From Methylopila jiangsuensis (GTDB lineage Bacteria; Pseudomonadota; Alphaproteobacteria; Rhizobiales; Methylopilaceae), in contig NZ_BSFK01000010.1 of NCBI RefSeq assembly GCF_027922305.1, positions 124,001 through 188,000 of the forward strand: 64,000 nt of DNA, given 5' to 3'. The notes beneath the pieces were generated by a model that saw only the letters and a list, made by a program, of their open reading frames with translations, did no database searches and was not told the DNA's origin. Below, piece after piece: positions 45,131 to 55,909 of the stretch (positions are counted from its first letter, which is position 1; every line of letters starts with the position of its first letter). The translations under genes were made by a program, and so were the position numbers.

Positions 45131-45855
45131 GACGCCGCGAAGCTCGCGGCCGGGCCGGAGACCGACAGGCCGGTCGGCGCGCCGGCGCCGTCCCTGGCGG
45201 CGAAGGTCACGGCCTCGGAGCCGTCCTCGCGATCCCAGCCCGCCACCGCGCCGCCGCGCAGGTGCAGGTGGAAGTCCGCCGTCATGACGTTGATGAAGCC
45301 CATGGCGGGCTTGATCTCGGGCGCCGCGCCGCGCCAGCGCTGGGAAAGGCCCGGAACGTCCAGCGCCACGGTCACGTCGCCGCCCGCCGCGTGCGCGGCG
45401 TCGAACGGAGCGCGGCCAGGATCGGCGTCCTGAAGCTCGGCCGCCGGCGCGGGGGCCGGCTTCTCCTTCTCCGGCAGCGGCTCGCCGTCGGCGAAGGGCG
45501 CCAGCGCCTCCTCGAACGGCGCGAGGCCGTCGAGCGCGATCACGCTGAAGGCGGTCTCGCCGTTCGCGGTCTGGAACTCCACCCGCGGCAGGGCGCGGTC
45601 CTTCATCTTGCCCGTGCGGTCGGCCACCGCGCGCACGACCACGCCCAGGTCGATGCGGGCGTCGTGGTTGGCGCCCGACAGGATCGCGGCGCCGTCCTCG
45701 AACGCCACCGCCTCGATCGCGCCGATGCGCTCATGGGTGGCGCCGCCGTGGTTGGCGGTCAGCATGGCGCGGCCGAACAGCGGCAGCCGCGCGATCACCG
45801 CCTTCGGCCCTTCGGTCAGCAGGGAGCGCTGGGGTTTGGCGACGTCGTCGGTCAT
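45127..45855 (-). CDS. HmuS/ChuS-like cytosolic haem utilisation protein (short form)
   Basis: 242 residues, cytosolic. Two HemS/HmuS-like blocks are visible: ARIDLGVVVRAVADRTGKMKDRALPRVEFQTANGE (N-terminal repeat) and GFINVMTADFHLHLRGGAVAGWD (C-terminal repeat, equivalent to WLNVLxxDFNLHL). Classic HmuS/ChuS is about 340 residues; this one is shorter, with degenerate repeats joined by an acidic Pro/Ala linker. The family binds or degrades imported haem. Starts 70 bp after the TonB receptor gene. Confidence 0.75.
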   Translation of the reverse strand: MTDDVAKPQRSLLTEGPKAVIARLPLFGRAMLTANHGGATHERIGAIEAVAFEDGAAILSGANHDARIDLGVVVRAVADRTGKMKDRALPRVEFQTANGETAFSVIALDGLAPFEEALAPFADGEPLPEKEKPAPAPAAELQDADPGRAPFDAAHAAGGDVTVALDVPGLSQRWRGAAPEIKPAMGFINVMTADFHLHLRGGAVAGWDREDGSEAVTFAARDGAGAPTGLSVSGPAASFAAS

Positions 45856-45925
45856 CTCAAAATCTCCGGAACGAAAGATATGGCGCCGCCGCGGGCGCGA
45901 ACCCGCGGCGGCGCGTGGACAGGGT

Positions 45926-48283
45926 TCAGAAGCTGACGGAGGCGCTGACCTTGAAGGTGCGGCCGGGCGAGGTCTGAAGCTCGAGCGGGTTGCTGATCGC
46001 GACAGCGGTCGACGACTGCACTGCGGCGAACGTGTAAGGGAGCGGACCCTTGAAGTAGCGGGTGTCGAAGATGTTCTGCACCGCGCCCCGGAAGGTGATG
46101 GACTCCACCGGGCCCCAGCCCGTGATCTTCGGCGACCAGCTGGCGAACACGTCGAAGATCGCGTAGCCGCCGGGCTTGAACAGCGTGGAGTCGCTGGCGC
46201 GCTTCACCCCTTGCGCGAAGGTGCCGACGCCCTCGATCTCGAGCCCGAGGTCGGGATCGCGCCACTTGACGCCCAGCACGCCGACCAGCGGGATCGCGCC
46301 GTCGAACGCGGTCTTGGCCTTGCCCTTCTCGGCGCGCTGGTCGCCGCGCTGCCAGGACAGCGTGCCGTTCACCGACCAGTTGTCGTTCACGACCACCTCG
46401 GCGGACGCCTCAATGCCCCAGATGTCGACGCTGGAGAGGTTGCGGTTCGTGTAGCGATCCGGACGCACCGTGTTCGGATCCTCGCCCGGTTCAAGAGGAC
46501 GAGGGCCGATATTGTAGAAGTTCTGGATGAAGTTGGTGTAGTCCGAGTAGAATGCGCCGGCCGAGAACCATGCGTTTTCAAAGTATTTCGTCTGCCCGTA
46601 CTGGCCGCGGACGCCTGCCTCATAGGAGCGGACGCTTTCCGGCTTCAGGTTGGGCGCCGGGACGAGCTCGAAACTGGTTCCCGGCGACGAGGTGTAAAGC
46701 TGCTGCGCGGTCGGCATCTTGAAGCCTTCCGCGTAACGGGCGTAGACCGAGTACTCGTCCGTCAGTTTGAACAGACCGCCCACCTGCGGAATGAGGCGGC
46801 TGGAATCCTGCTTCCGGGGATCGTCAAAACCATGGGTCGGCACGTAGGTGCCGCCCTTCTTGGGATCGATCTGATAATTGGCCCAACGCACGCCCGGCGT
46901 CAGCGTCAGCCGGTCGCCGAACAGCTTGATCTCGTCCTGAATGTAGAGATCGGCGCGTGTGGTTTCGACATTGGCGAACCCGGTCGGGGTCGTCGGCGGA
47001 TTGGTCACCCCCAAGCTCAGGTTCGTGGTCTGCGACCGCCGCTTGTAGTCCGTCTGCGTGAAGTCGCCCTGGAAGCCATAGGTGAAGCGGTGGCGGATCG
47101 GGCCCGTCTCGGCCAGCGACGTCAGCTGCAGGTCGCCCTGCAGGAACGTCTCGTCGTAACGCAGCAGATCGTCGATCTGACGCTCTTCGCCTGACGCCAG
47201 CCTCTGGAAGCGCGACGAATTCACCTCGCGCCGCTGGGGCGAATAGGACACCTGCCAGCGCACGTCCTCCAGCCAGGGCGCGCCCACGGTCCAGCGGTGC
47301 GCCAGCGACAGGCGCATGCGGGTCTGGTCCTGCTCGCGGTCGTAGTCGCCGTTGAAGGCGCCGCTGGTCTGCAGGCCGTAGTCGTAGAGCTGCCGGATCT
47401 TGCCGTTCGAGTCGAAGATCTCGCCGGTCAGCTTGAACTCGTGGTCGTCGGTGGGCGTCCAGACGAATTTGGCGAGCGCGTTCCACGACGCGCCGTCCAG
47501 CGGGTTGAGCTCGTCGCAGCGGATGGCGTCGGGCACGCGCGGGCAGCCCCAGCTGCCGCCATCGGCGCGGGCCTTGGACAGCTTGCCCTCGTGGTAGGTC
47601 GCCTGGTTGAGCACGAAGAGGCCCTGCAGGTTCGGCGTCGCCTGGAAGGCGACCATGCCGGTCTTGCTGAAGCGGTCGTTGAAGCTGTCGAACGAGGTCT
47701 CGGCCTTGCCGGCGACGGTCTTGCCGGAGGCGCCGAGCAGGTCGGCCGGGTCCAGCGTCTGGAGCGCCACGATGCCGCCCAGCGCGTCCGCGCCCCACAG
47801 CACCGAGCCCGGCCCGCGCTGGATCTCCACCGCCTTCAGGGTGGGGAAGTCGAAGAAGCCGCGGTTGCCGTCGGTGATCTGCTCCTGGATGCGCGTGCCG
47901 TCCACCTGGATCTGGACGCGGTTTCCGCCGACGCCGCGGATGGTGAAGGAGCCCAGATTGCCGAAGGGATCGGTGCCCGAGGTCTGGCGCGGCACGTTGA
48001 TGCCCGGCTGGTAGCGCACGAGGTCCTGCGCGTCGCGGATCTGGCGCTCGTCGATCTGCTGCCGGGTGGTGACCGAGACGTTGCCCGGCACGTCCAGCAC
48101 CTGCGTCGCCTGACGCGTGGCGGTCACGGAAATCTCGTCGAGCGGGGTGCTTTCGCCCTCCTGCGCCACGGCGGCCTCGGCTTGTCGTTTGGTCTCGGCG
48201 TTCTGGGCCTGCGCGCCGCCCGCCGCCGTCCAAGACAAAACGCCCGCCGCAACGCCTGCGGCGACCACATGACTTCTAGCCAT
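45926..48283 (-). CDS. TonB-dependent haem/haemoglobin receptor
   Basis: A 785-residue outer-membrane receptor. Signal peptide at 1-27 (VVAAGVAAGVLSWTAAGGAQAQ), TonB box/plug start LDEISVTATR, plug domain with GGNRVQIQVDGTRI and FPTLKAVEIQRGPGSVLWGADALGG, then a 22-strand barrel ending in the required terminal Phe (SASVSF). FRAP/NPNL-type motifs of haem receptors appear as FKMPTAQQLY and APNLKPESV. First gene of the haem operon; iron-responsive dyads lie upstream. It belongs to the haemoglobin/transferrin/lactoferrin-type receptor family. Confidence 0.92.
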   Translation of the reverse strand: MARSHVVAAGVAAGVLSWTAAGGAQAQNAETKRQAEAAVAQEGESTPLDEISVTATRQATQVLDVPGNVSVTTRQQIDERQIRDAQDLVRYQPGINVPRQTSGTDPFGNLGSFTIRGVGGNRVQIQVDGTRIQEQITDGNRGFFDFPTLKAVEIQRGPGSVLWGADALGGIVALQTLDPADLLGASGKTVAGKAETSFDSFNDRFSKTGMVAFQATPNLQGLFVLNQATYHEGKLSKARADGGSWGCPRVPDAIRCDELNPLDGASWNALAKFVWTPTDDHEFKLTGEIFDSNGKIRQLYDYGLQTSGAFNGDYDREQDQTRMRLSLAHRWTVGAPWLEDVRWQVSYSPQRREVNSSRFQRLASGEERQIDDLLRYDETFLQGDLQLTSLAETGPIRHRFTYGFQGDFTQTDYKRRSQTTNLSLGVTNPPTTPTGFANVETTRADLYIQDEIKLFGDRLTLTPGVRWANYQIDPKKGGTYVPTHGFDDPRKQDSSRLIPQVGGLFKLTDEYSVYARYAEGFKMPTAQQLYTSSPGTSFELVPAPNLKPESVRSYEAGVRGQYGQTKYFENAWFSAGAFYSDYTNFIQNFYNIGPRPLEPGEDPNTVRPDRYTNRNLSSVDIWGIEASAEVVVNDNWSVNGTLSWQRGDQRAEKGKAKTAFDGAIPLVGVLGVKWRDPDLGLEIEGVGTFAQGVKRASDSTLFKPGGYAIFDVFASWSPKITGWGPVESITFRGAVQNIFDTRYFKGPLPYTFAAVQSSTAVAISNPLELQTSPGRTFKVSASVSF

Positions 48284-48375
48284 CTCACGAACCCCCGATT
48301 GGTTCGCCGGCTTTACGGCGAAACCGGGGCTGGCGCCAAGTATTGAATCGCATATGTGATTAATATTGATATGTA

Positions 48376-48417
48376 ATACGTCTAATTTAAAGACGTATAT
48401 CAGAATTTATCAATTCT
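48376..48417 (-). promoter_or_regulatory. Dyads upstream of the haem receptor
   Basis: Two inverted repeats lie in the AT-rich region 93-134 bp upstream of the receptor start: ATACGTCT/AGACGTAT (48376-48383 and 48391-48398) and AGAATT-TATC-AATTCT (48402-48417). The second resembles the iron-control element bound by Irr in Rhizobiales (core TTAGAA...TTCTAA). The rest of the 393-bp gap to the tRNA holds no credible gene. Confidence 0.45.
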
Positions 48418-48632
48418 AACTCTTCTTTTGATTGCGTGGTATTTGGTTGTGCAATCGTGGTATCTTCGCGGAGAAGGCGCGCCGTCAGGTCATGACGGCG
48501 GCGTCCGGCGCGGGCGACGGGGCTGGCGCGCCGGATTTCATCGGTCGTGAAGGGAGGCCGATGCGCTTCGGAAAACGGGCGCGTGCGGCCGGGGCCCGAG
48601 GCGTCGGGAGAGGCCGGGGCGGGGCAAGGAAC

Positions 48633-48657
48633 GAAAAAGGCCACCCGGAGGCGGCCT
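48633..48657 (-). terminator. Intrinsic terminator of tRNA-Arg
   Basis: On minus, AGGCCGCC-TCCG-GGTGGCCT is an 8-bp stem (one G-T pair) with a TCCG tetraloop followed by TTTTCG. It ends 20 bp downstream of the tRNA 3' end. Confidence 0.85.
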
Positions 48658-48676
48658 GTTTTTCAGTTCTGGAAAA

Positions 48677-48753
48677 TGGCGCGCCCGAAAGGATTCGAAC
48701 CTCTGACCCCCAGATTCGTAGTCTGGTGCTCTATCCAGCTGAGCTACGGGCGC
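48677..48753 (-). tRNA. tRNA-Arg (anticodon ACG)
   Basis: On minus the sequence runs from GCGCCCGTAGCTCAGC to TTCGAATCCTTTCGGGCGCG-CCA. The 7-bp acceptor stem GCGCCCG/CGGGCGC, D-loop AGCTGGATAGAGC, anticodon stem CCAGA/TCTGG with loop CTACGAA (anticodon ACG, read as ICG), and T-arm GTTCGAATC are all present. The CCA end is encoded. Decodes CGN arginine codons after A34 deamination by TadA. Confidence 0.97.
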
Positions 48754-49297
48754 GCTGGCCGTGTGGGGCGAACCCCGTCGGCGAGGGCGGTTGATTAGCC
48801 CCTCATGGGGTGGAAAGCAAGCGCCTCGACGAAAAACATCGGCAGGGAGCGTGAAGGCCCTCGCGCTCTTAGGCTTTTGGCGGCGTCGAGGGCGGTCGGC
48901 GAGCGGTTAGGAAGCCTCAGTCGCGCCATGGCCCGGCCAGATGCGGGAATCGGCGCCCGCTGGCCGGGACAAGCGCAGGGACGGGCGCGACGCGAGGGCC
49001 GCCGTGCGGCGCGGCGCGCGTCCCGATAAGAAGCGAGGCATTCCGCCCTGAAATCGCGCGCGCCGAGCCGTGAGGAGCGCATCCGGACGCCACGCGGACG
49101 ATCGGGCATGCATGGGGGCGGCGAAAACAGGGCGCGGATCGCCGCGACGGCGATCCGCGAGCCGATCCTGCCGCCATGTGACTACGGGACCGGACGACGG
49201 GACCGGAAGCCCACGCCCTCGCACGCCCAGCAGCGCCGGACCGGACCTGCCGGACCTGCCCCGGCTTGCGGCGCGGGGCGATCCGGACCGTCCCGGC
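48754..49297. other. Gene-free stretch between tRNA-Arg and the MFS gene
   Basis: No credible gene on either strand. The tRNA promoter must lie near 48760-48830. An 11-bp perfect stem CGCGGATCGCC (49133-49143) / GGCGATCCGCG (49149-49159) is followed on minus by CCCTGTTTTCG; it lies 139 bp past the MFS stop and is its probable terminator. Confidence 0.6.
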
Positions 49298-50593
49298 TCA
49301 GGCCCGCCCTTGCGCCGCCGGAGCGGTGGCGACGAGGGCCGCGCCGAGGCCCGCGGCGGACAGCGCGCCCGCGCCGAGCGCCACCGCGCCCCAGCCGCCA
49401 TGCTCCCAGAACCAGCCGCCCACCGAGCCGACCACGCTGGAGCCCACATAATAGAACAGCAGGTAGAGCGAGGCGGCGTGGGCCTTGGCCGGGCCGGCGA
49501 TCGGCCCGATCATGGAGCTCGCCACCGGGTGGGCGATGAAATAGCCGGCGGTGACGCAGGCGATGCCGGCGACGATCGCCGCCAGCGACGGGGGCGCCGT
49601 CAGCGCCACGCCGGCGAGGATCAGCGCGAAGCCTCCGAGCAGGCTCGCCCGCTTGCCGAAGCGCTCCATCAGCGCGCCGGACACCATGGAGCTGACGATC
49701 CCGAACACCACGCACAGGAAGATCAGGCTGATGACGCCGCCGCCGAGATCGAACGGCGCCTCCGCCAGCCGGAAGCCGGCGTAGTTGTAGATCGTCACAT
49801 AGACGCCGGTCAGCACGAAGCCGATGGCGAACAGCGGCGTCAGCGCAGGGTCCCGCAGCAGGCTGCGCCAGGCGCGCAGATTGTGGCTGAAGCGCAGGCC
49901 CTTCTGCGCCGTGAAGTTGCGCGAAGCCGGCAGCAGCCGCCAGGCGAGCGCGGCGCAGATCAGGCACAGCGCGCCGAGCACGACCATGGCGCCGCGCCAC
50001 GACACCAGCTCGTTCAGCAGGCCCATGCCCACCCGGCCCATCAGCCCGCCGAAGGCGCTGCCGGCGATGTAGAGCCCCATGGCGCGGCCGAGGCTCTTGG
50101 GCTCGATCTCCTCGGCGAGGTAGGTCATGGCGACCGCCGGCACGCCGCCGAGCGCCAGCCCCTCCAGCGCCCGCGCCGCGAGCAGGCCATGCCAGCTCGG
50201 CGACAGGCCGGCGGCGACGTTCAGGCCCGCGCCCAGCGCCATGGAGCCGAGGATCAGGCCGCGGCGGCCGATCGCCTGCGACACCGCGCCGGAGATCAGG
50301 ATGGAGAAGGCGAGAAAGCCGGTGGTCAGCGACAGCGCCAGCGAGCTTCCGGCGGGGCTGGCGCCGAAGCTGGCGGCGAACTCGGGCATCACCGGCTGGA
50401 CGCAATAGACCAGCGCGAAGGTGGCGAACCCCACGAAGAAGAAGCCCCAGGACACCCGCGCATAGGCCGGGGTGCCGCGGGCGATCCATGCGGCGGCGGG
50501 CGGCGGGGTGCGCGGCGGCTCCGCCGCGGGGGCGGCCGGAACGGGCAGGGGGACTGCGACGACGGACGACGGGACGAGCAGAGACGCGGACAT
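49298..50593 (-). CDS. MFS transporter, YnfM-like
   Basis: A transporter of about 431 residues with twelve hydrophobic helices and a Pro-rich N-terminal tail. The MFS signature is present in GAVSQAIGRRGLILG (loop 2-3), with VGMGLLNELVSWRGAM and ALMERFGKRASLLGG as the second-half equivalent. FALVYCVQPVMPEFAASFGASPAGSSLALS fits the YnfM arabinose-exporter-like branch. Start at MSASLLVPS (50593) after GGGGGA; an upstream ATG would add 16 residues. Divergent from a LysR gene, as ynfM is from ynfL in E. coli. Substrate unknown. Confidence 0.88.
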   Translation of the reverse strand: MSASLLVPSSVVAVPLPVPAAPAAEPPRTPPPAAAWIARGTPAYARVSWGFFFVGFATFALVYCVQPVMPEFAASFGASPAGSSLALSLTTGFLAFSILISGAVSQAIGRRGLILGSMALGAGLNVAAGLSPSWHGLLAARALEGLALGGVPAVAMTYLAEEIEPKSLGRAMGLYIAGSAFGGLMGRVGMGLLNELVSWRGAMVVLGALCLICAALAWRLLPASRNFTAQKGLRFSHNLRAWRSLLRDPALTPLFAIGFVLTGVYVTIYNYAGFRLAEAPFDLGGGVISLIFLCVVFGIVSSMVSGALMERFGKRASLLGGFALILAGVALTAPPSLAAIVAGIACVTAGYFIAHPVASSMIGPIAGPAKAHAASLYLLFYYVGSSVVGSVGGWFWEHGGWGAVALGAGALSAAGLGAALVATAPAAQGRA

Positions 50594-50642
50594 GGGGGAG
50601 ACCTTCCTTTGCGGAAGGAGGTAGTCCCGCGCGTCGAACACT

Positions 50643-50653
50643 CATACTGTATG
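50643..50653. promoter_or_regulatory. Dyad in the MFS/LysR divergent promoter
   Basis: CATAC-T-GTATG is a perfect 5-bp dyad 34 bp before the LysR start and 50 bp before the MFS start. A candidate LysR-type operator controlling both genes. Confidence 0.4.
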
Positions 50654-50686
50654 GGACAGTCGATGTTCATGCCTGAAAGGTATGGG

Positions 50687-51595
50687 ATGGAGCTGCGCCA
50701 CCTGCGCTATTTCCTGGCCGTCGCGGACGAGGGCAGCTTCACCCGGGCCGCCGAGCGGATCGGGATCGGCCAGCCGCCGCTCAGCCGCCAGATCCGGGAT
50801 CTGGAGCAGGAGGTGGGCGCGCGGCTGTTCCACCGCCTCGCCCATGGCGCGGAGCTGACCGAGGCGGGCCGGGCGTTCCGGGACGCGGTGGCGGACATCC
50901 CCTCCCGCGCGGCGGACGCCGTGCGGCTGGCCCAGCGCGCCGCCCGGGGCGAGACCGGAACGCTCGCCCTCGGCTCCATCGGCTCGGCGGTCATCAACCC
51001 CATCGTCTCCTCGGCGATCCGCAGCTTCCGGCGCGCCTACCCGGACGTGGAGCTCAAGCTGGAGGAGGCGACCTCCGCCGTGCTCGCCGCGGGCCTGCGG
51101 GAGGGCCGGCTCGACGCCGCCATCCTGAGGCCGACCTCGGCCGACAGCCGCGACCTCCGCTTCCATGTTCTGGCGGAGGACCAGCTGATGGCGGCGCTGC
51201 CCACGGGCCACAGCCTCGCCGGCCGGCCCGGCGCCGTGGCGCTGGCGGAGCTTGCGGACGAGACCTTCATCCTCACCCCGCGCGAGGTGGGCGCGGGGCT
51301 GTACGACACGGTGGTGGAGGCCTGCCGTCTTGCGGGCTTCGAGCCGCGCTTCGGCCAGCCGGCGCCGCAGATCGCCACGCTGCTGTCGCTGGTGGCGGCG
51401 GAATTCGGCGTGGCGGTTCTGCCCACCTCCATGGGCCAGCTCGGCGTGGTGGGCGTCACGTTCCGCCCGCTCAGGGACAAGGCGCCCGCGCTCGCGCTCA
51501 CGGTTGCGGTGCGGCGGGACGAGCGCTCCAATCTGGTGCGGAACTTCGTCACGGAGACCCGCGCCGCCGCCAAGGCCGCGCGGAGTACGGCGTGA
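50687..51595 (+). CDS. LysR-type regulator of the MFS gene
   Basis: A 302-residue LysR regulator beginning MELRHLRYFLAVADEGSFTRAAERIGIGQPPLSRQIRDLEQEVGA, the form of the BenM/CatM/YnfL branch. Its effector domain contains GTLALGSIGSAVINPIV. Starts at ATG 50687, the second of two in-frame ATGs. Divergent from the MFS gene, the likely target. Confidence 0.92.
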   Translation: MELRHLRYFLAVADEGSFTRAAERIGIGQPPLSRQIRDLEQEVGARLFHRLAHGAELTEAGRAFRDAVADIPSRAADAVRLAQRAARGETGTLALGSIGSAVINPIVSSAIRSFRRAYPDVELKLEEATSAVLAAGLREGRLDAAILRPTSADSRDLRFHVLAEDQLMAALPTGHSLAGRPGAVALAELADETFILTPREVGAGLYDTVVEACRLAGFEPRFGQPAPQIATLLSLVAAEFGVAVLPTSMGQLGVVGVTFRPLRDKAPALALTVAVRRDERSNLVRNFVTETRAAAKAARSTA

Positions 51596-51623
51596 CCGCC
51601 GCCGCCCGCGCGGGAGGCGCGGC

Positions 51624-51713
51624 TCAGCCGCGGATGACGGCCAGCGGGCCGGCGCCGGTCGCGTCGGCGTTCACGGTGGGGATGCCGCGGGGGAAGGGCG
51701 TCTCGGCCGGCAT
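51624..51713 (-). CDS. Possible 29-aa peptide after alkB
   Basis: A 29-codon frame (MPAETPFPRGIPTVNADATGAGPL...) begins with an ATG eight bases after GGGGAGG, a near-ideal ribosome site, 18 bp past the alkB stop on the same strand. A 7-bp palindrome (CGCGGCT-C-AGCCGCG, 51618-51632) overlaps its stop and could terminate the transcript. No membrane segment; a real peptide is possible but unproven. Confidence 0.35.
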   Translation of the reverse strand: MPAETPFPRGIPTVNADATGAGPLAVIRG

Positions 51714-51730
51714 GCGCGCGTCCTCCCCGT

Positions 51731-52417
51731 TCAAGGCCGCGTCACCCGGCGCAGCGTGAGGTTCAGGCGTCCGCCCTGCGGCAGCAGGTCCGAGGTTCCC
51801 GGCAGCACCCGATCCACGCCGTGGAAGGCGAGGCGGGCGTCGCCGGCGAGCGTCATGGCGTCGCCGGAGTGGAGCCTGAACGAGCGGGTGGGGTCGCGCC
51901 GCTTGATCCCGCCGATGCGGAACAGCGCCGAATCGCCCAGCGACAGCGACACCACGGGCGCGTCGAAGTCCTGCTCGTCCCGGTCCTGGTGCAGGCCCAT
52001 GCGGGCGCCGGGCGCGTACCAGTTCACGAGACACGCTTCCGGCGGATGGGCGTAGCCGCCGAGCGCGGCCCACGCCTCGAGCAGCGCGGACGGAAGGGCG
52101 GGCCAGGGACGTCCCGTCTCCGGGTGCGTCGGCTGGTAGCGGTAGCCGTCGCGGTCGGACACCCAGCCGAGCGGGCCGAGATTGGTCATCCGCACCGAAA
52201 ACGGCTGTCCGGTCCGGGGCATGACCGGCGTGAACAGCGGCGCGTCAGCCACCGCCTCGCGCAGGATCGCCAGCAGCGCGCGCTGGGCGGCGGCGTCCAG
52301 ATGGCCGGGCCGGACCTCCGCGCCGAGGCAGGAGAACGGCGCCGCCGGGCGCCCGTCGCCAAGCGCGAGGCGCGGCGCGGCGCCCGCTCCCGGATCGTTC
52401 GGATTCGAACCGCTCAC
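51731..52417 (-). CDS. alkB: Alpha-ketoglutarate-dependent DNA/RNA demethylase AlkB
   Basis: A 228-residue Fe(II)/2-oxoglutarate dioxygenase that removes alkyl groups from damaged bases. FSVRMTNLGPLGW and RYQPTHPETGRPWPALP are AlkB nucleotide-recognition-lid features. The iron ligands are His143, Asp145 (GLHQDRDEQDF) and His199 (FHGVDRVLPG), and the arginines after GGRLNLTLRR bind 2-oxoglutarate and substrate. The start is a GTG (52417); no ATG fits. Divergent from dnaK. Confidence 0.92.
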   Translation of the reverse strand: MSGSNPNDPGAGAAPRLALGDGRPAAPFSCLGAEVRPGHLDAAAQRALLAILREAVADAPLFTPVMPRTGQPFSVRMTNLGPLGWVSDRDGYRYQPTHPETGRPWPALPSALLEAWAALGGYAHPPEACLVNWYAPGARMGLHQDRDEQDFDAPVVSLSLGDSALFRIGGIKRRDPTRSFRLHSGDAMTLAGDARLAFHGVDRVLPGTSDLLPQGGRLNLTLRRVTRP

Positions 52418-52435
52418 GCCCGTGTCATCTCCCGC

Positions 52436-52465
52436 CTTGCGGCCCTGAAATCGCCTCCTTATATA
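52436..52465 (+). promoter_or_regulatory. Putative heat-shock promoter of dnaK
   Basis: CTTGCG (52436-52441), 16 bp, then CTTATATA (52458-52465) resembles the alphaproteobacterial sigma-32 promoter (CTTGAA, spacer, CYTAT-T). The position, about 130 bp before dnaK, is suitable. Confidence 0.4.
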
Positions 52466-52597
52466 CCCGCCGACCCCGCGAAATCGCGGATTTTTCAAGG
52501 AACCGGCGGGCCGCATCTCGTCCCAACGGGCGTCGTGCGCAAGGTCGCTACGGGGCCGCTCCGGTTCGCTTAACGCGTGAGAGAGGACTGAACGCAC

Positions 52598-54508
<1,911 letters not shown>

Positions 54509-54530
54509 GCTGACGCCTGACGCGACGGTC

Positions 54531-54565
54531 TCCTCCGCGCGGTTCCGCGCGGGGGAGGCCGTTTT
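54531..54565 (+). terminator. Hairpin between dnaK and dnaJ
   Basis: TCCTCCGCGC pairs with GCGCGGGGGAG around a GGTTCC loop, followed by GCCGTTTT. The run is short, so partial read-through into dnaJ, leaving less dnaJ mRNA, is plausible. Confidence 0.6.
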
Positions 54566-54685
54566 CGCATGGCCCGGGCGGGCTCCCCGCCGGGCCTGGA
54601 CTGAGATGTCCGGCCGGTCGCGTAGGCGGCCGCCGGAGGCGAGGCTTCCGACCGCGCCATGACGCGGCCTGGGACGGGTGGACGG

Positions 54686-55816
54686 ATGTCGAAACGCGAT
54701 TTCTACGAAGTGCTGGAAGTGGAGCGCACCGTGACCGAGCAGGAGCTCAAGGTCGCGTTCCGCAAGTCCGCGATGCGCTGGCACCCCGACCGGAACGCGG
54801 GCGATCCCGAGGCGGAGGCCCGGTTCAAGGAGGTCAACGCCGCCTACGAATGCCTGAAGGACCCCCAGAAGCGCGCGGCCTATGACCGCTTCGGCCACGC
54901 CGCCTTCGAGCAGGGGGGAGGCTTCGGCGGCGGCGGCGGACCCGGCGGGGCGGACATGTCGGACTTCATGTCCGACATTTTCGAGAGCTTCTTCGGCGGC
55001 GGCCGCGGCGGCGGGCGGTCGTCCGGCGGCCGCGAGCGCGGCGCCGATCTGCGCTACAACATGGAGATCTCGCTGGAGGACGCCTTCACCGGCAAGACCG
55101 CGCAGATCCGCATCCCCACCAGCGTGACCTGCGACTCCTGCTCGGGCACCGGCGCCAAGCCGGGCTCCAAGCCGCGCCCCTGCGGCACCTGCGGCGGCGC
55201 CGGCAAGGTGCGGGCGAGCCAGGGCTTCTTCCTGATGGAGCGCACCTGCCCCACCTGCGGCGGGCGCGGCGAGATCATCGACGACCCCTGCGAGGCCTGC
55301 GCCGGCGCCGGCAAGACCACCCGCGAGCGCACGCTGGAGGTGGCGATTCCCCCCGGCGTGGAGGACGGCACCCGCATCCGCCTGAGCGGCGAGGGCGAAG
55401 CGGGATCGCGCGGCGGCCCATCCGGCGATCTCTACATCTTCCTGTCGATCGAGCAGCACCCGCTGTTCCAGCGCGACGGCGCGGACCTTTACTGCCGCGT
55501 GCCCATCGAGATGACCACGGCGGCGCTTGGCGGCGCGTTCGACGCGCCCACCATCGACGGCGGCGCCGCCAAGGTGAAGATCCCCGAGGGCACCCAGTCC
55601 GGCGCCCAGTTCCGCCTCAAGGGCAAGGGCATGCCGGTGCTGCGCTCCAAGGAGGTCGGCGACATGTACATCCAGGCGGTGGTGGAGATTCCCCAGAAGC
55701 TCACCCGCCGGCAGCGGGAGCTGCTGGAGGCCTTCGCCGCCGAGGCGTCGGAGGCGAACCATCCGGAGTCCAACGGCTTCTTCAGCCGGGTGAAGGAGTT
55801 TTTCGGCGGAACGTGA
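54686..55816 (+). CDS. dnaJ: Chaperone DnaJ (Hsp40)
   Basis: A 376-residue type I J-protein. J-domain with HPD at 33-35 ([10 protein letters not shown]), a Gly-rich linker ([12 protein letters not shown]), four zinc-finger repeats ([32 protein letters not shown]), and a C-terminal substrate-binding domain ([17 protein letters not shown]). Start at [12 protein letters not shown]; an upstream ATG (54659) adds nine non-conserved residues. Confidence 0.97.
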   Translation: MSKRDFYEVLEVERTVTEQELKVAFRKSAMRWHPDRNAGDPEAEARFKEVNAAYECLKDPQKRAAYDRFGHAAFEQGGGFGGGGGPGGADMSDFMSDIFESFFGGGRGGGRSSGGRERGADLRYNMEISLEDAFTGKTAQIRIPTSVTCDSCSGTGAKPGSKPRPCGTCGGAGKVRASQGFFLMERTCPTCGGRGEIIDDPCEACAGAGKTTRERTLEVAIPPGVEDGTRIRLSGEGEAGSRGGPSGDLYIFLSIEQHPLFQRDGADLYCRVPIEMTTAALGGAFDAPTIDGGAAKVKIPEGTQSGAQFRLKGKGMPVLRSKEVGDMYIQAVVEIPQKLTRRQRELLEAFAAEASEANHPESNGFFSRVKEFFGGT

Positions 55817-55909
55817 CGTCGGCGCACTTGTCACAACCGCGCTATCTTGTTTGTCGTATGACTCGCACGCATCATCTCCGCCGCGTCACGACCCGGAGCT
55901 TCGCCCCAT

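Noticed and set aside
42482-45433. A 983-codon open frame on plus across the haem operon
   Set aside because: Antisense to three clear genes (ABC transporter, ChaN-like, HmuS-like); composition is the Arg/Gly/Ala type of shadow frames and no family motif appears.
48432-48798. Plus-strand frames over the tRNA-Arg gene (with the peptide GFEPLTPRF or RIRTSDPQIRS)
   Set aside because: These peptides are the well-known false translations of the antisense of a tRNA gene.
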